Numbered from the stretch's first letter, positions 42,596 through 51,722 are shown. The stretch is DNA of 64,000 nucleotides from Aquamicrobium zhengzhouense (GCF_016124105.1 NZ_JADGMQ010000004.1:62001-126000); one strand, 5' to 3'. Made by a program: numbers and translations. Notes: generated by a model from the letters alone, not told the origin.

Positions 42596-42816
42596 GTTTG
42601 GAAACGAGATGTAGAAAGCTTCGAAAACAACCACTTGGGGTGATTACCGGGTAGTCGGCCATTGCCAATGCCGCATCACCACCAAGAGCAGACGCTCATG
42701 AAAAAATCAGGCTGCATATTTTTTCGGCAGCTACCAACAATGCAATGAAAGAGAGCAGCAGGCTCCGAGAAATGTCCATTCAAGCGTGCCTCGAGCCCAA
42801 GCCTGGCTCATAAATG

Positions 42817-42852
42817 CAAAACCTCCCGGCTGAGCAAGTCGAACCGGGAGGT
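42817..42852 (-). terminator. Rho-independent terminator after the lrp-type gene
   Basis: ACCTCCCGG (42821-42829) pairs with CCGGGAGGT (42844-42852). On the minus strand the second arm runs into TTTTGC. It lies 17 bases past the regulator's stop. Confidence 0.8.
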
Positions 42853-42868
42853 CAGGGATGGCGACGCA

Positions 42869-43360
42869 TCAAGCTGCGTTGGCGCCGCTTTCCTTATCCA
42901 GCACCAAATAGTCCAGCGGCAGCTGTGTGGTGTATTTGATCTGCTCCATCGCGAACGAGGATGAGACATCCCTGATCTCGATCTTGGCGATCATGCGCTT
43001 GTAGAACGCGTCGTAGGCCGCGATGTCCGGAACAACCACTCGCAACAGATAGTCGACGTCGCCACTCATGCGGTAAAACTCGACGACTTCAGGAAACTCC
43101 TGGATAACTTCCGAGAAACGCTTCAGCCACTCAATGTTGTGGGTGTTGGTGCGGATCGAGACAAACACGTTCACGCGCGTGTTCACCTTCACCGGGTCGA
43201 GGATCGCCACACGGCGCTGAATAACGCCTTCTTCCTCCAATTTCTGGATGCGGCGCCAGCACGGCGTCGTTGACAGGCCAACTTTTTTGGCGACATCGGC
43301 CACCGCGAGTGTTGAATCTTCCTGCAGCAGGCGAAGAATCTTTCTGTCGAGACGATCCAT
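42869..43360 (-). CDS. Lrp/AsnC-family transcriptional regulator
   Basis: A 163-aa feast-famine regulator. The N-terminal helix-turn-helix (about 1-60) starts MDRLDRKILRLLQEDSTLAV and has LSTTPCWRRIQKLEEEGVI; the C-terminal RAM ligand domain (about 70-150) has EFPEVVEFYRMSGDVDYLLR. It resembles Lrp-like amino acid regulators. It is monocistronic, between the UDG-type gene and the glnII region. Targets and ligand cannot be read from the sequence. Confidence 0.93.
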   Translation of the reverse strand: MDRLDRKILRLLQEDSTLAVADVAKKVGLSTTPCWRRIQKLEEEGVIQRRVAILDPVKVNTRVNVFVSIRTNTHNIEWLKRFSEVIQEFPEVVEFYRMSGDVDYLLRVVVPDIAAYDAFYKRMIAKIEIRDVSSSFAMEQIKYTTQLPLDYLVLDKESGANAA

Positions 43361-43459
43361 TGGGGACTCCGCTAGAATATTTATCCGATTGTGGCGACGA
43401 TCTTATACCTCGACAAGAAAATTTTTCTTCCCAAACCTCCCTAAGAGAGGACATCCGGA

Positions 43460-44095
43460 CTAGGAACGACGGATAAGACGCATGGAGATTTCAGCCCGCA
43501 GCACAGGCAGCAATTCCTCCGAGAACCAAGGGTTACGTTTGAGCCATGCGGTGTTGCGCCAGGAGGGATGCGGCAGCGGAAGCACGCGAGGCTTTTCGTT
43601 GCGGGAAAACACGGCACGCCAATTGGCGACAGTCTCGGCGAGACTTCCCTTGCGGTCCTCGGACATATGCCATGCCTGCGCATATTGTCCGATCACCAGA
43701 ATGAGTTCGACCTGCGGCATCAGTTCCATCAAACGCTCACGCCAGGTGATGGCGCATTCGCGACGTGGTGGCAGATCGCTGCCTCGGGCATCCTGTCCTG
43801 GAAAGCAGAAGCCCATTGGGACGATTGCGAAATTATCGGGCTCGTAGAATTCTTCGTAAGTCACTCCGAGCCATTCGCGCAGGCGGTCACCTGACCGATC
43901 CGTAAATGGCATCCCGCTCGCATGCACCCTCGTCCCCGGAGCCTGGCCCGCGATCAGGATGGGGGAACGCGAAGAAGCCACCACCACAGGTCGTGGCTCA
44001 TGCGGGAGCGGCGGCCCCAGAAACGGCGCATCGCTGCAGATACGACACGCGCGGATCTGGGCAAGAAGTTGCGTCAGCTCTGACTTTTCGTTCAT
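43460..44095 (-). CDS. Uracil-DNA glycosylase family protein
   Basis: A 211-aa protein of the UDG superfamily, from the ATG at 44095. The first active-site motif reads ILIAGQAPGTRVHASGMPFT and the second is LPLPHPSWRNT. The cysteine-containing N-terminus LAQIRACRICSDAP is seen in related families. The motif GQAPGT differs from classical Ung (GQDPYH), so base specificity is unsure. The start overlaps the GST stop as ATGA, so the two are co-translated. Confidence 0.85.
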   Translation of the reverse strand: MNEKSELTQLLAQIRACRICSDAPFLGPPLPHEPRPVVVASSRSPILIAGQAPGTRVHASGMPFTDRSGDRLREWLGVTYEEFYEPDNFAIVPMGFCFPGQDARGSDLPPRRECAITWRERLMELMPQVELILVIGQYAQAWHMSEDRKGSLAETVANWRAVFSRNEKPRVLPLPHPSWRNTAWLKRNPWFSEELLPVLRAEISMRLIRRS

Positions 44096-44703
44096 GCCTT
44101 CGCACTTGGACGGGCCGACACGTTGTCGTACCAACGCCTCACGTGAACGAATTGCTCCGGCATCTGAATACGCGCCGGTTTCATGAAGTCGACCGCGATC
44201 ATCCCGGTAATGTCTGCGATCGAGTAGCGATCGCCAGCCATGTACTCGCGCCCGGCAAGTTCGCGGTCCACCAGAGATAGAAACTCGAGCACCTTGGGGC
44301 GATTGGCTTCGCCCCATTCTGCGACTTGCGGAGCCTCCCACTCCTTCATTGCAGGGTGCGTATGACGAAATGCGTGGCCGACCCGTAAAAGAAAGTCGAG
44401 CTCCAGCCGGCGCTGCCATTCCTCGATCCTGGCCACCTCCAATGCGGTTCTTCCGAATAGAGAAGGTTCCGGATGAAGCTCTTCGAAGTATCGACAGATC
44501 GCGATTGACTCGGTGAGGATAGTTCCATCGTCCAACTCAAGTACCGGCAGGCGAAGCATCGGGTTTCGATCTGCTATAGCGGGGGCACGATGGCCTCCTT
44601 GCCCCATATCCACCGTGACAAGCGGAATTTCGATACCTTTCTCGGCGAGAAAGACCCGCACCCGGCGAGGATTTGGTGCTTTGCCTCCATCGTAAAGCTT
44701 CAT
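44092..44703 (-). CDS. Glutathione S-transferase family protein
   Basis: A 203-aa GST from the ATG at 44703, preceded by a strong AAGGAGG site. The thioredoxin-fold N-terminal domain (1-80) opens MKLYDGGKAPNPRRVRVFLA and has the glutathione-site LPVLELDDGTILTESIAICR, with the conserved cis-Pro and the ES pair. The helical C-terminal domain follows (YSIADITGMIAVDFM, the N-capping box). Substrate unknown. Confidence 0.92.
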   Translation of the reverse strand: MKLYDGGKAPNPRRVRVFLAEKGIEIPLVTVDMGQGGHRAPAIADRNPMLRLPVLELDDGTILTESIAICRYFEELHPEPSLFGRTALEVARIEEWQRRLELDFLLRVGHAFRHTHPAMKEWEAPQVAEWGEANRPKVLEFLSLVDRELAGREYMAGDRYSIADITGMIAVDFMKPARIQMPEQFVHVRRWYDNVSARPSAKA

Positions 44704-44856
44704 TTTTTCCTCCTTGCACGGTGAGTTCAAGACCGGCTGAGAGATGCATAAACCAATGCCTCGATCAACCGCTCCCCTTACCTGCCAGTGAAGTTTCTTA
44801 ATCATTCAAGATTAGGATGCGGCTGGTATTTCTCGGGGGGAGTCTGTCCGCGAGCA

Positions 44857-46398
44857 ATGGCGCTGCAGGGCTCAACTATCGCTGACAAGAACATTGTGGA
44901 CCGCACAAGAGTGCACCGCAACAGCGACGTCGTGCGCGCCATCAAGAAAACCCGCGACAAGCTTTCCCAACAGGCTGGCAACCCGGTTTACGACCGCGAA
45001 TTGCTGAAGCTCCATGCCCGCGCAATTTCCAACAGCACCATCGCGATACCAATCCTCGTACTTGGTATCCTCGCGGGAGGTCTCTTCGCTGGTCTCGGCA
45101 CCAGCATCATCGTCTGGGCCATGGTAACGCTCTGTGGCTATGCGGGACTGGCACTTGTTGCTCGCCAGGTCGATGAGGCTGACATCAGCGAACTCAAGCC
45201 AGATCAGGCACGACGCGGCTTCCTGCTGGCGCACCTGGTCAGCGGTATTGGATGGGCGTATTTCGCCTGGCTGGAGTGCCATGAATGCACGGTCGATCAG
45301 TTTGCAGTTCTGCAGGCTGTCATTTTGCTGTTGGCCGTGGCCGCAACCGCCATCATTTCATCGGCGCTGTCTGGCGCACTGGTGACGACCTTCTCGATTC
45401 CGATTGGAGTCTTCGCGATCTCCCTCGCCTTGAAGCCCGACTGGATTCCCGTCGAGATCATCATGGCCGCGCTGCTCATCACCTCTCTGCCGTTCTTCTC
45501 ATCGGTTGCCGGACAGCTGCATCAATCATCGCTGATGCTCCTGTCCTTCCGCTCCGAAAAAGATGCGCTGATCGCAGAGCTGGAAACCGCCAATGCCATG
45601 TCGGACGAAGCGAGACGCCGTGCAGAAGAGGCCAATTTGGCAAAATCGCGTTTTCTGGCGACCATGAGCCATGAACTCAGGACCCCGCTTAACGCCATCC
45701 TCGGCTTCTCCGAGGTCATGGCGAATGAGGTTCTTGGACGGCTCGAGAACGACACCTATCGCGAGTATGCCCACGACATCAACAATTCAGGACGCCATCT
45801 GCTGCACCTGATCAATGAGATCCTGGATCTGTCGAGGATCGAGGCGGAGCGGTACCAGTTGACCGAGGAGCCAGTCTCGCTTCACGCTGTCGTGGAAGAA
45901 TCCTGCCACTTGATGGAACTGCGGGCGCGCAACAAGGACATCAAGCTGTCGCAACACTTCGAGCGAGCACTGCCGCGGCTTTTTGCGGATGAACGCTCAC
46001 TGCGTCAGATCACGCTCAACCTGCTTTCAAACGCGATCAAGTTCGCGCCCAGCGGCAGCGAAGTCCTTGTTCGTGTGGGGTGGACCGCAGGTGGCGGCCA
46101 ATATGTCTCCGTGAAGGACAACGGGCCGGGAATTCCGGATGACGAGATCCCCGTCGTCTTGTCAGCTTTCGGACAGGGTACAATCGCCATCAAGAGCGCC
46201 GAACAAGGAACCGGCCTTGGCTTGCCAATCGTCCATGGCCTGATCAAGCTGCATGGCGGAGATTTTCAGCTTCGCTCCAAACTTAGAGAAGGCACCGAAG
46301 CTATCGCGATCTTCCCTCCTCAGCGCGTGATGGAAGAATTGCCGGCGCTGCCAGTAGAGCAGAAGCCGGCAACAGCGTCACGCAGACGAGTAGCCTGA
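44857..46398 (+). CDS. Membrane sensor histidine kinase, PdhS/DivJ/PleC-like
   Basis: About 513 aa from the ATG at 44857, preceded by GGGGGGAG; an in-frame start at 44788 is possible. The N-terminal half has six or so hydrophobic helices, then a coiled-coil stretch (EKDALIAELETANAMSDEAR). The HisKA box is LATMSHELRTPLNAILGFSE with phosphoacceptor His at about residue 272. The HATPase segment shows LLSNAIKFAPSG, KDNGPGIPDDE and GTGLGLPIVHGLI. The HisKA sequence is the type used by the alphaproteobacterial DivJ/PleC/PdhS group, but no PAS domain or response regulator is next to it. Signal unknown. Confidence 0.9.
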   Translation: MALQGSTIADKNIVDRTRVHRNSDVVRAIKKTRDKLSQQAGNPVYDRELLKLHARAISNSTIAIPILVLGILAGGLFAGLGTSIIVWAMVTLCGYAGLALVARQVDEADISELKPDQARRGFLLAHLVSGIGWAYFAWLECHECTVDQFAVLQAVILLLAVAATAIISSALSGALVTTFSIPIGVFAISLALKPDWIPVEIIMAALLITSLPFFSSVAGQLHQSSLMLLSFRSEKDALIAELETANAMSDEARRRAEEANLAKSRFLATMSHELRTPLNAILGFSEVMANEVLGRLENDTYREYAHDINNSGRHLLHLINEILDLSRIEAERYQLTEEPVSLHAVVEESCHLMELRARNKDIKLSQHFERALPRLFADERSLRQITLNLLSNAIKFAPSGSEVLVRVGWTAGGGQYVSVKDNGPGIPDDEIPVVLSAFGQGTIAIKSAEQGTGLGLPIVHGLIKLHGGDFQLRSKLREGTEAIAIFPPQRVMEELPALPVEQKPATASRRRVA

Positions 46399-46405
46399 GG
46401 CGAAA

Positions 46406-47353
46406 TCAGCCCCTGATCACCATGCCCGAATGGATCAGCGCAGCGTTCTTGATCAGGTCCGCGGCAAGAGCTGCAGCCATCCCCTCGCCGTCGCCCAGAT
46501 GCAGATAAAGGAGCGGGACGAGACCCATCTTCTTCGCTGCAAGTGCCATGCCGGGTTCAACGGAGATGTGAGAGAGGATGCAATGATCGATCGCAGTCGG
46601 CTCCATCGCCTTAAGGACCGCAGCTGCGGCTAGGCTGGCATAGCCATCGAGGACAACTGGAATTTTTTCCATGCGAGCCGCGAGTATGGCACCAGCCATC
46701 GCAGCAATCTCGCGGCCACCCAGGCGGCGGAGCGCCTCGAGCGGATCCTTGAGGTTGGCGCCATGGTGCGCAAGGGCCGCAGCCACGATTTGAGCACCCT
46801 CTTCATCCGAAGCCCACTGTGCCGGCTCGCCACCGTAAAGTGCAGCCATGATCGCGGCTGCCGAGACATTGCCCCCCGCACCGACGCCGGCCACACAGGC
46901 AAGATCAATCCCTCCCGCGACCGCCTCCATGCCGAATGCCATCGTCGCAGCGCAGCCGCGCTCATCAAGCGCAGGCTCAACGGCGATGTTGCCGACCGGC
47001 AGGTGCAAGGCGAGATCGAAGATCTTCAGACCGAGATCATGTGCAGCGCAGATCTGGTTGACCGCTGCGCCGCCAGCCGCAGCATGCTCGACCCCGGCCT
47101 GTGTCGCTGCGACGCCGTCTTTGGCGATACCGTGCGTACCGGCAAACAACGCCACGAGCGGACGGAGTACCTGCGGGTCGCGTCCCGTCCATGCTGCCAG
47201 CCATTCCGCCACGCGGCCAAGACGGCCGAGCGCCGGACCTTGGGCGGAAAGTTGCTGGTTGCGGCCGGCGACGCGTTCACGTGCCCTTTCGTCAGGGCCC
47301 AGCATTGTTTTCAGCAGGTTGCGGTAGTCGTCGAAGGGAAGACCGGTGGTCAT
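46406..47353 (-). CDS. cobT: CobT-like phosphoribosyltransferase, divergent at the active site
   Basis: A 315-aa protein of the nicotinate-nucleotide:dimethylbenzimidazole phosphoribosyltransferase family, which activates the lower base of cobalamin. Overall similarity to CobT/CobU is clear (LVALFAGTHGI, GGAAVNQICAAHDLGLKIFD, LGGREIAAMAGAILAARMEK). The catalytic regions differ: the usual GEMGIGNTT is CVAGVGAGGNVSAAA here, removing the first key glutamate, and the C-terminal GEGTGA is GDGEGMA. It is about 20 residues shorter than usual. No other cobalamin gene is near. It may be an altered-specificity or inactive CobT. Start ATG 47353 has GGAG upstream. Confidence 0.78.
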   Translation of the reverse strand: MTTGLPFDDYRNLLKTMLGPDERARERVAGRNQQLSAQGPALGRLGRVAEWLAAWTGRDPQVLRPLVALFAGTHGIAKDGVAATQAGVEHAAAGGAAVNQICAAHDLGLKIFDLALHLPVGNIAVEPALDERGCAATMAFGMEAVAGGIDLACVAGVGAGGNVSAAAIMAALYGGEPAQWASDEEGAQIVAAALAHHGANLKDPLEALRRLGGREIAAMAGAILAARMEKIPVVLDGYASLAAAAVLKAMEPTAIDHCILSHISVEPGMALAAKKMGLVPLLYLHLGDGEGMAAALAADLIKNAALIHSGMVIRG

Positions 47354-47369
47354 GTGTGCTCCGGTTTTT

Positions 47370-47396
47370 GAGGGGTTAGCGAGGGAATACCCCCTC
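47370..47396 (-). other. Hairpin in the leader of the CobT-like gene
   Basis: GAGGGG (47370-47375) pairs with CCCCTC (47391-47396) just 17 bases before the start codon. It resembles no known cobalamin riboswitch; I see no B12 box. It could modulate translation or be chance. Confidence 0.3.
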
Positions 47397-47510
47397 ATGG
47401 CCGTTGGCACAATGCCGGTTAAGGCCCCCTCTTGATGTTCCCTGCCCTGCCGTGGAAAACTTGCACCAAAAGAAGCCGAACAAACGGCTTGCACAGCGAG
47501 AGGGAACGTC

Positions 47511-48764
47511 ATGCCTGATGGGAAGCAGACGAACCGCCCCGGCAAGGGGCTGAGACTCACGCAGGAGAATTTTGAGGAGGTTGTGCGCCCGCTGCCGCGT
47601 CACGCCCGCTTTGTTCTGGGCGTCATCATGAAGCTACCGCACGGAACCCTGACACTCACGACACCCGAGGGTCTCGTACTGGAAGTCGGCGGCAACGGTC
47701 CCGGACCACACGCTGAACTGATCCTGCGCAACTGGAAATTGCCGGCGCGGGCCTTCTCCGCAGCCACCATCGGTGTCGCTGAATCATATATGGATGGCGA
47801 TTGGGACAGCCCGGACGTCACCACGTTGCTGGAACTCTTCGTGATCAACGAGGAAGCTGGCGAAAAGCTGGCGGGCGGTGCCAACTGGCTGGTAACCGCA
47901 CTTCAGCGCGTGCGTCACTGGCTAAACCAGAACACTCAAAGCGGTTCCAAGCGGAACATCAGTGCCCATTATGACCTGGGCAACGGGTTTTATCGGCAGT
48001 GGCTCGACCATTCGATGACCTATTCATCCGCCCTGTACGCGGAAGGGGCAAATGACCTCGAAAGTGCTCAGCTTGCCAAATATCGCGCGCTGGCACGCGA
48101 TACCGGCATCGGGCCGGACGATGATGTGCTTGAGATCGGCTGCGGCTGGGGAGGCTTCGCCGAATTTGCCGCCCGTGAGGTCGGCTGCAAGGTGACCGGG
48201 CTGACGATCAGCCGCGAGCAATACGACTTTGCCCGGCAGCGCATCTTCAATGCCGGCCTTGCGGACAAGGTCGAGATCAAGCTGCAGGACTATCGGGACG
48301 AAACCGGAAAATATGACCGTATCGCGTCAATCGAGATGTTCGAAGCGGTTGGTGAGAAATACTGGCCCACTTTCTTCTCGAAGGTCCGCGACTGCCTCCA
48401 CGCTGACGGTACTGCCGGACTTCAGATCATCACGATCAAGGAGTCCGTGTTCGATGCCTATCGGGTGCGCCCCGATTTCATTCAGCGGTACGTTTTTCCG
48501 GGCGGGATGCTGCCAACGCCGACCATACTTCGGCAATTGGGTTCCGATCATGGTCTGATTTTCGCCCGGGAACGCATTTTTCCTCAGGATTATGCGCGCA
48601 CCCTTGCCGAATGGCGGGAACGGTTCTGGACGGCTTGGGAGAGGATTGTTCCGCTTGGTTTTGACGACCGCTTCAAGCGGCTATGGGAGTTTTACCTTCA
48701 CTATTGCGAAGCGGGATTTCGAGCCGAATACATCGATGTGAGACAGGTAATCTACAAGCGGTAG
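47511..48764 (+). CDS. cfa: Cyclopropane-fatty-acyl-phospholipid synthase family methyltransferase
   Basis: A 417-aa SAM-dependent enzyme of the CFA synthase family, methylating unsaturated chains of membrane phospholipids. An N-terminal lipid-binding-like domain (about 40-125) is followed by YSSALYAEGANDLESAQLAK, the SAM site VLEIGCGWGGFAEFAARE, and GLTISREQYDFARQRI, with IASIEMFEAVGEKYWPTFFS then FIQRYVFPGGMLPT. Several CFA-type paralogues exist in rhizobia and this may be one. It is divergent from the CobT-like gene across 157 bases. Confidence 0.9.
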   Translation: MPDGKQTNRPGKGLRLTQENFEEVVRPLPRHARFVLGVIMKLPHGTLTLTTPEGLVLEVGGNGPGPHAELILRNWKLPARAFSAATIGVAESYMDGDWDSPDVTTLLELFVINEEAGEKLAGGANWLVTALQRVRHWLNQNTQSGSKRNISAHYDLGNGFYRQWLDHSMTYSSALYAEGANDLESAQLAKYRALARDTGIGPDDDVLEIGCGWGGFAEFAAREVGCKVTGLTISREQYDFARQRIFNAGLADKVEIKLQDYRDETGKYDRIASIEMFEAVGEKYWPTFFSKVRDCLHADGTAGLQIITIKESVFDAYRVRPDFIQRYVFPGGMLPTPTILRQLGSDHGLIFARERIFPQDYARTLAEWRERFWTAWERIVPLGFDDRFKRLWEFYLHYCEAGFRAEYIDVRQVIYKR

Positions 48765-48823
48765 CGTCACTAACAGTGCAGACCGAGGCGCAAATCGCCC
48801 CGGCCTGTTCCGGTTCATCCTTA

Positions 48824-49381
48824 TCAGCGCAGGAACTGATCGATGCGGCGGATGGTGACGCGGCGGTTCTGCCAGTTTTCCCGTTGCGTGTTCACCAAGA
48901 GATACTCTTCGCCGTAGCCCACCGTCTCCATGGCCCGAGATGGCACCCGGAATTCACGCGACAGAACCCGGCGCAAGGAAGCCGCACGGCGCTCTGACAG
49001 TGCAAGGTTCGACTCGTATGAACCAACGGCGTCCGTATGACCTTCGATCAGGAAGCGTGCGCGCGGGTTGCGGTTGAGGATGCGGCGAAGAGCAATGCCA
49101 ATCTCTTCGACCTTGGGATACTGCGAAGCCGGGATAGTTGCCGATCCGGTCGCGAAATTGATCGACTGAATATCGATGGAAGGAGCGGCACGGCGGAGAT
49201 CTGGACGACGCTTGAATTCGTTGATCGTCACGCGGCGCTCTGGCGACATCCGCATGCGCGGCTGTGTTTCCAGTTTGCGCAGGATATGGTCTGCCGAAGG
49301 CATATCGCGGGACTGAGCCATTGCAGCGCCCGGCATGGCAAGAGCGGCGACGAGACCTGCAAGGACGAAACGACGTTTCAT
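48824..49381 (-). CDS. OmpA-family outer-membrane/peptidoglycan-associated protein
   Basis: A 185-aa secreted protein with a Sec signal peptide MKRRFVLAGLVAALAMPGAA (cleavage after AMA). The C-terminal OmpA-like domain (about 70-180) starts INFATGSATIPASQYPKVEE and has the peptidoglycan-binding motif FLIEGHTDAVGSYESNLALS then RAASLRRVL. No transmembrane beta-barrel is present, so it is a periplasmic anchor protein. Monocistronic. Confidence 0.9.
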   Translation of the reverse strand: MKRRFVLAGLVAALAMPGAAMAQSRDMPSADHILRKLETQPRMRMSPERRVTINEFKRRPDLRRAAPSIDIQSINFATGSATIPASQYPKVEEIGIALRRILNRNPRARFLIEGHTDAVGSYESNLALSERRAASLRRVLSREFRVPSRAMETVGYGEEYLLVNTQRENWQNRRVTIRRIDQFLR

Positions 49382-49491
49382 GAGAGCCTCCTTCTTTCGA
49401 AATGTTGTGAAGGAGACTATTGGGTAATTCGGCTGAAGTCAGACTGAACGGCTTGTTGTCTGGCGTTCAGCTTCGTTAACAAACACGGGAA

Positions 49492-50034
49492 TCAGAGCCA
49501 CGGCTCGACCTCCTCCTGCGACCAGGCGAAGGGGATGAAGCCCATCCGCTGATAAAGCTGTAGCGCCCGCGGGCTGTCGAGCGTGTTGGTATGGATGACC
49601 AAGCGCTCCGGATTGTGCGACCAAGCAGCGAAGATCGCCTCGGAGAGAAAAAACTTCGAGAGGCCACGCCCCTGATAGTGCGGCGTCAGGCCGAAATAAA
49701 TGATCTCCGTTTGACTGGGGAGCGACGAAAAATCTAGCTCGAAGAACCCAGCGGGACAGCCATCGACGTAGAGGACATGTATTTCCGCAGTCTCCGCATT
49801 GATGATGTCGGAGAGATGCTCATCCGGATCTTCACGGCGCAACATCCAGTGATGCGCCTTTCCAATCTCCCGGTAGAGATAGCGGTAGAAGGATGGCGGC
49901 ATGTCGCGCACGCGGAAGACGGCAAGCCGCGGCCCCATCGGCATCTGGACCCGATGCGCCGGCGGCGACAGCATTTCCAGATGTGTGATGCGCGCGAGCA
50001 ACGGACCGGCGCGCTCACCGAATTCATTCGTCAT
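49492..50034 (-). CDS. GNAT-family N-acetyltransferase
   Basis: A 180-aa acetyltransferase. The acetyl-CoA binding segment reads YFGLTPHYQGRGLSKFFLSE (Q-G-R-G-x-S type). The C-terminus VIHTNTLDSPRALQLYQRMG FIPF fits the family's last strand-helix unit. It starts directly at the end of sseA, with no gap, so it is in that operon. Substrate unknown. Confidence 0.88.
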   Translation of the reverse strand: MTNEFGERAGPLLARITHLEMLSPPAHRVQMPMGPRLAVFRVRDMPPSFYRYLYREIGKAHHWMLRREDPDEHLSDIINAETAEIHVLYVDGCPAGFFELDFSSLPSQTEIIYFGLTPHYQGRGLSKFFLSEAIFAAWSHNPERLVIHTNTLDSPRALQLYQRMGFIPFAWSQEEVEPWL

Positions 50035-50886
50035 CTAGTCACTTCCCGTCACGACAGGCGTGTCCTCTCTACCGCCCCATTCTGACCAGGACCCGTCGTA
50101 AAGTGCGTTATCCGTGTGTCCGACCGACGCGAGTGCGAGAGATATCACCGCCGCTGTCACTCCCGAGCCGCACGAGGTCACCACTGGCCGCGACAGATCA
50201 ATTCCCGCTGCCTCCAGTCGTTCCTTCAACTCCGGGATTGGAAGCAATGAGCCATTGCGTGACAATGATGTGGCGGGGACATTCTTCGCTCCGGGCATAT
50301 GACCCGAACGCATTCCGGCACGCGGCTCAGGCTCAGTTCCGGTGAAGCGACCGGCCGGACGCGCATCCGCGACCTGACGGTCACCGCGCTCCACGATCCC
50401 GCGCATTTCGTCCAGCGATACGACCCGACTTTCGTCGAATTCAACTTCGAAGAAACCCGGTGCGGTCTTGGTCGGCTCGCTCGTTACCGGGCGACCCTCT
50501 TCTTTCCAGCGGTCAAAGCCGCCATCGAGGATGTAGACCTCCTTTGCGCCCATAGTCCGCAACATCCACCAAACGCGCGCTGCTGAGAACATTCCCGGCC
50601 CATCATAGACAACGATCGTGTCCTTCTCGTCGATGCCCATGGAACATGCGAACTGACCAAACAGCCCGGGCCGGGGAAGTGTATGTGGAAGCGGGCTCTC
50701 AGGATCGACGATCTTGTCCTGGTCGAAGAATAGTGCGCCTGGAATATGAGCTTCGTTGTATTCGCTGCGCCCGTCGCGCTGATGCACCGGCAGATACCAG
50801 GAGCCGTCGATGATCGTCAGCGCCGGCGCTCCAAGGCGCTCCTGCAACCAATCCGCAGACACGATGAAAGGGCTCGTTTCACTCAT
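50035..50886 (-). CDS. sseA: 3-mercaptopyruvate sulfurtransferase
   Basis: Two rhodanese domains (283 aa). Domain 1 starts FIVSADWLQERLGAPALTII; domain 2 has the active-site loop VVTSCGSGVTAAVISLALAS, where the CGSGVTA motif is typical of mercaptopyruvate sulfurtransferase, unlike thiosulfate-type rhodanese. Moves sulfur from 3-mercaptopyruvate to thiol acceptors. Its neighbours are sulfur amino acid genes. Start ATG 50886. Confidence 0.93.
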   Translation of the reverse strand: MSETSPFIVSADWLQERLGAPALTIIDGSWYLPVHQRDGRSEYNEAHIPGALFFDQDKIVDPESPLPHTLPRPGLFGQFACSMGIDEKDTIVVYDGPGMFSAARVWWMLRTMGAKEVYILDGGFDRWKEEGRPVTSEPTKTAPGFFEVEFDESRVVSLDEMRGIVERGDRQVADARPAGRFTGTEPEPRAGMRSGHMPGAKNVPATSLSRNGSLLPIPELKERLEAAGIDLSRPVVTSCGSGVTAAVISLALASVGHTDNALYDGSWSEWGGREDTPVVTGSD

Positions 50887-50978
50887 AAAAGGCTCCGTTG
50901 CCTGATCAGGAGAAATTGCGCGCAATATAGACCGTTCCGCCGCAGCTTATGCATCGGTGCGGTCGCCGGCAATGCAGA

Positions 50979-51722
50979 TCAGGATGCTGGCGCAATCCCG
51001 AAGCGAATACGAAATCGGCGGTTTTCGCGCCCCTTCTTCTCGATCTTGCCGATATGAATGTCACCGACCTCGGCAGTGGATCGAACGTGTGTGCCGCCAC
51101 AAGGCTGCGTGTCGATCTTGCCTTCCTCACCGATACCAACGAGCCGGATCCGGCCGCTGCCCACCGGGGGACGCACATTCTTGGATTTGACCAATGTCGG
51201 ATTAGCGATCAGTTCCTCATCGGTAATCCAGCGCGTGAAAATCGGATGATCCTCGCGAATGAGCTCCATCATCCGCGCACTGACGTCTTCCTTCGTGAAG
51301 CTGGCGTCCGGAATGTCAAAATCGACCCGGGAATCATCCTCGCTCACTGACGCGCCGGTGATCGGAAAGGGACAGATCACCGTAAGCAGATGACAAGCCG
51401 TGTGCATCCGCATCAGTTTATGGCGTCGATCCCAGTCGATCTCACCGACAACCTCGTCGCCAACCGAGAGAACTGCCTCACCATCCGCCGGAAGATGAAC
51501 AATGTCGTCCTTGTTCTCGCCCGTGACTGTGCCTGTAATCTGGATCTGGGTACCATCGTTACGACGCAGATGTCCGGTATCCCCAGGCTGGCCACCTGAG
51601 GTTGCGTAAAAGACGGTCCGGTCGAGCACAATCCCGCCGGTTGGTGTGATCGACACCACCCTGGCGGTCATGATCTTAAGATAAGCGTCCTCGCGAAACA
51701 GCGCTTTCGTTACAGCTGGCAT
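50979..51722 (-). CDS. alaX: Alanyl-tRNA editing protein (AlaX-type)
   Basis: A 247-aa stand-alone editing enzyme that clears mischarged tRNA(Ala). It has the zinc motifs RMHTACHLL (HxxxH) and PCGGTHVRST (CxxxH) of the alanyl-tRNA synthetase editing domain, plus YATSGGQPGDTGHLRRN at the N-terminus. The ATG at 51722 overlaps the cysK stop (TGATG), so it is translationally coupled. An upstream TTG in-frame start is not needed. Confidence 0.92.
   Translation of the reverse strand: MPAVTKALFREDAYLKIMTARVVSITPTGGIVLDRTVFYATSGGQPGDTGHLRRNDGTQIQITGTVTGENKDDIVHLPADGEAVLSVGDEVVGEIDWDRRHKLMRMHTACHLLTVICPFPITGASVSEDDSRVDFDIPDASFTKEDVSARMMELIREDHPIFTRWITDEELIANPTLVKSKNVRPPVGSGRIRLVGIGEEGKIDTQPCGGTHVRSTAEVGDIHIGKIEKKGRENRRFRIRFGIAPAS

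Larger units (their letters stand above)
42501..42868. other. Intergenic region upstream of glnII
   Basis: These 368 bases hold the glnII leader and sigma-54 promoter, about 200 bases of A/T-richer upstream DNA where an NtrC enhancer would lie, and the lrp terminator. No gene is supported here; a 16-codon open frame at 42698 has no ribosome site. Confidence 0.5.

Noticed and set aside
42698-42748. 16-codon frame MKKSGCIFFRQLPTMQ upstream of glnII
   Set aside because: No ribosome site and too short to support; lies in the presumed enhancer region.
47354-47510. Cobalamin riboswitch upstream of the CobT-like gene
   Set aside because: Only 157 bases separate it from the divergent gene, and I found no B12 box; the hairpin there is too small.
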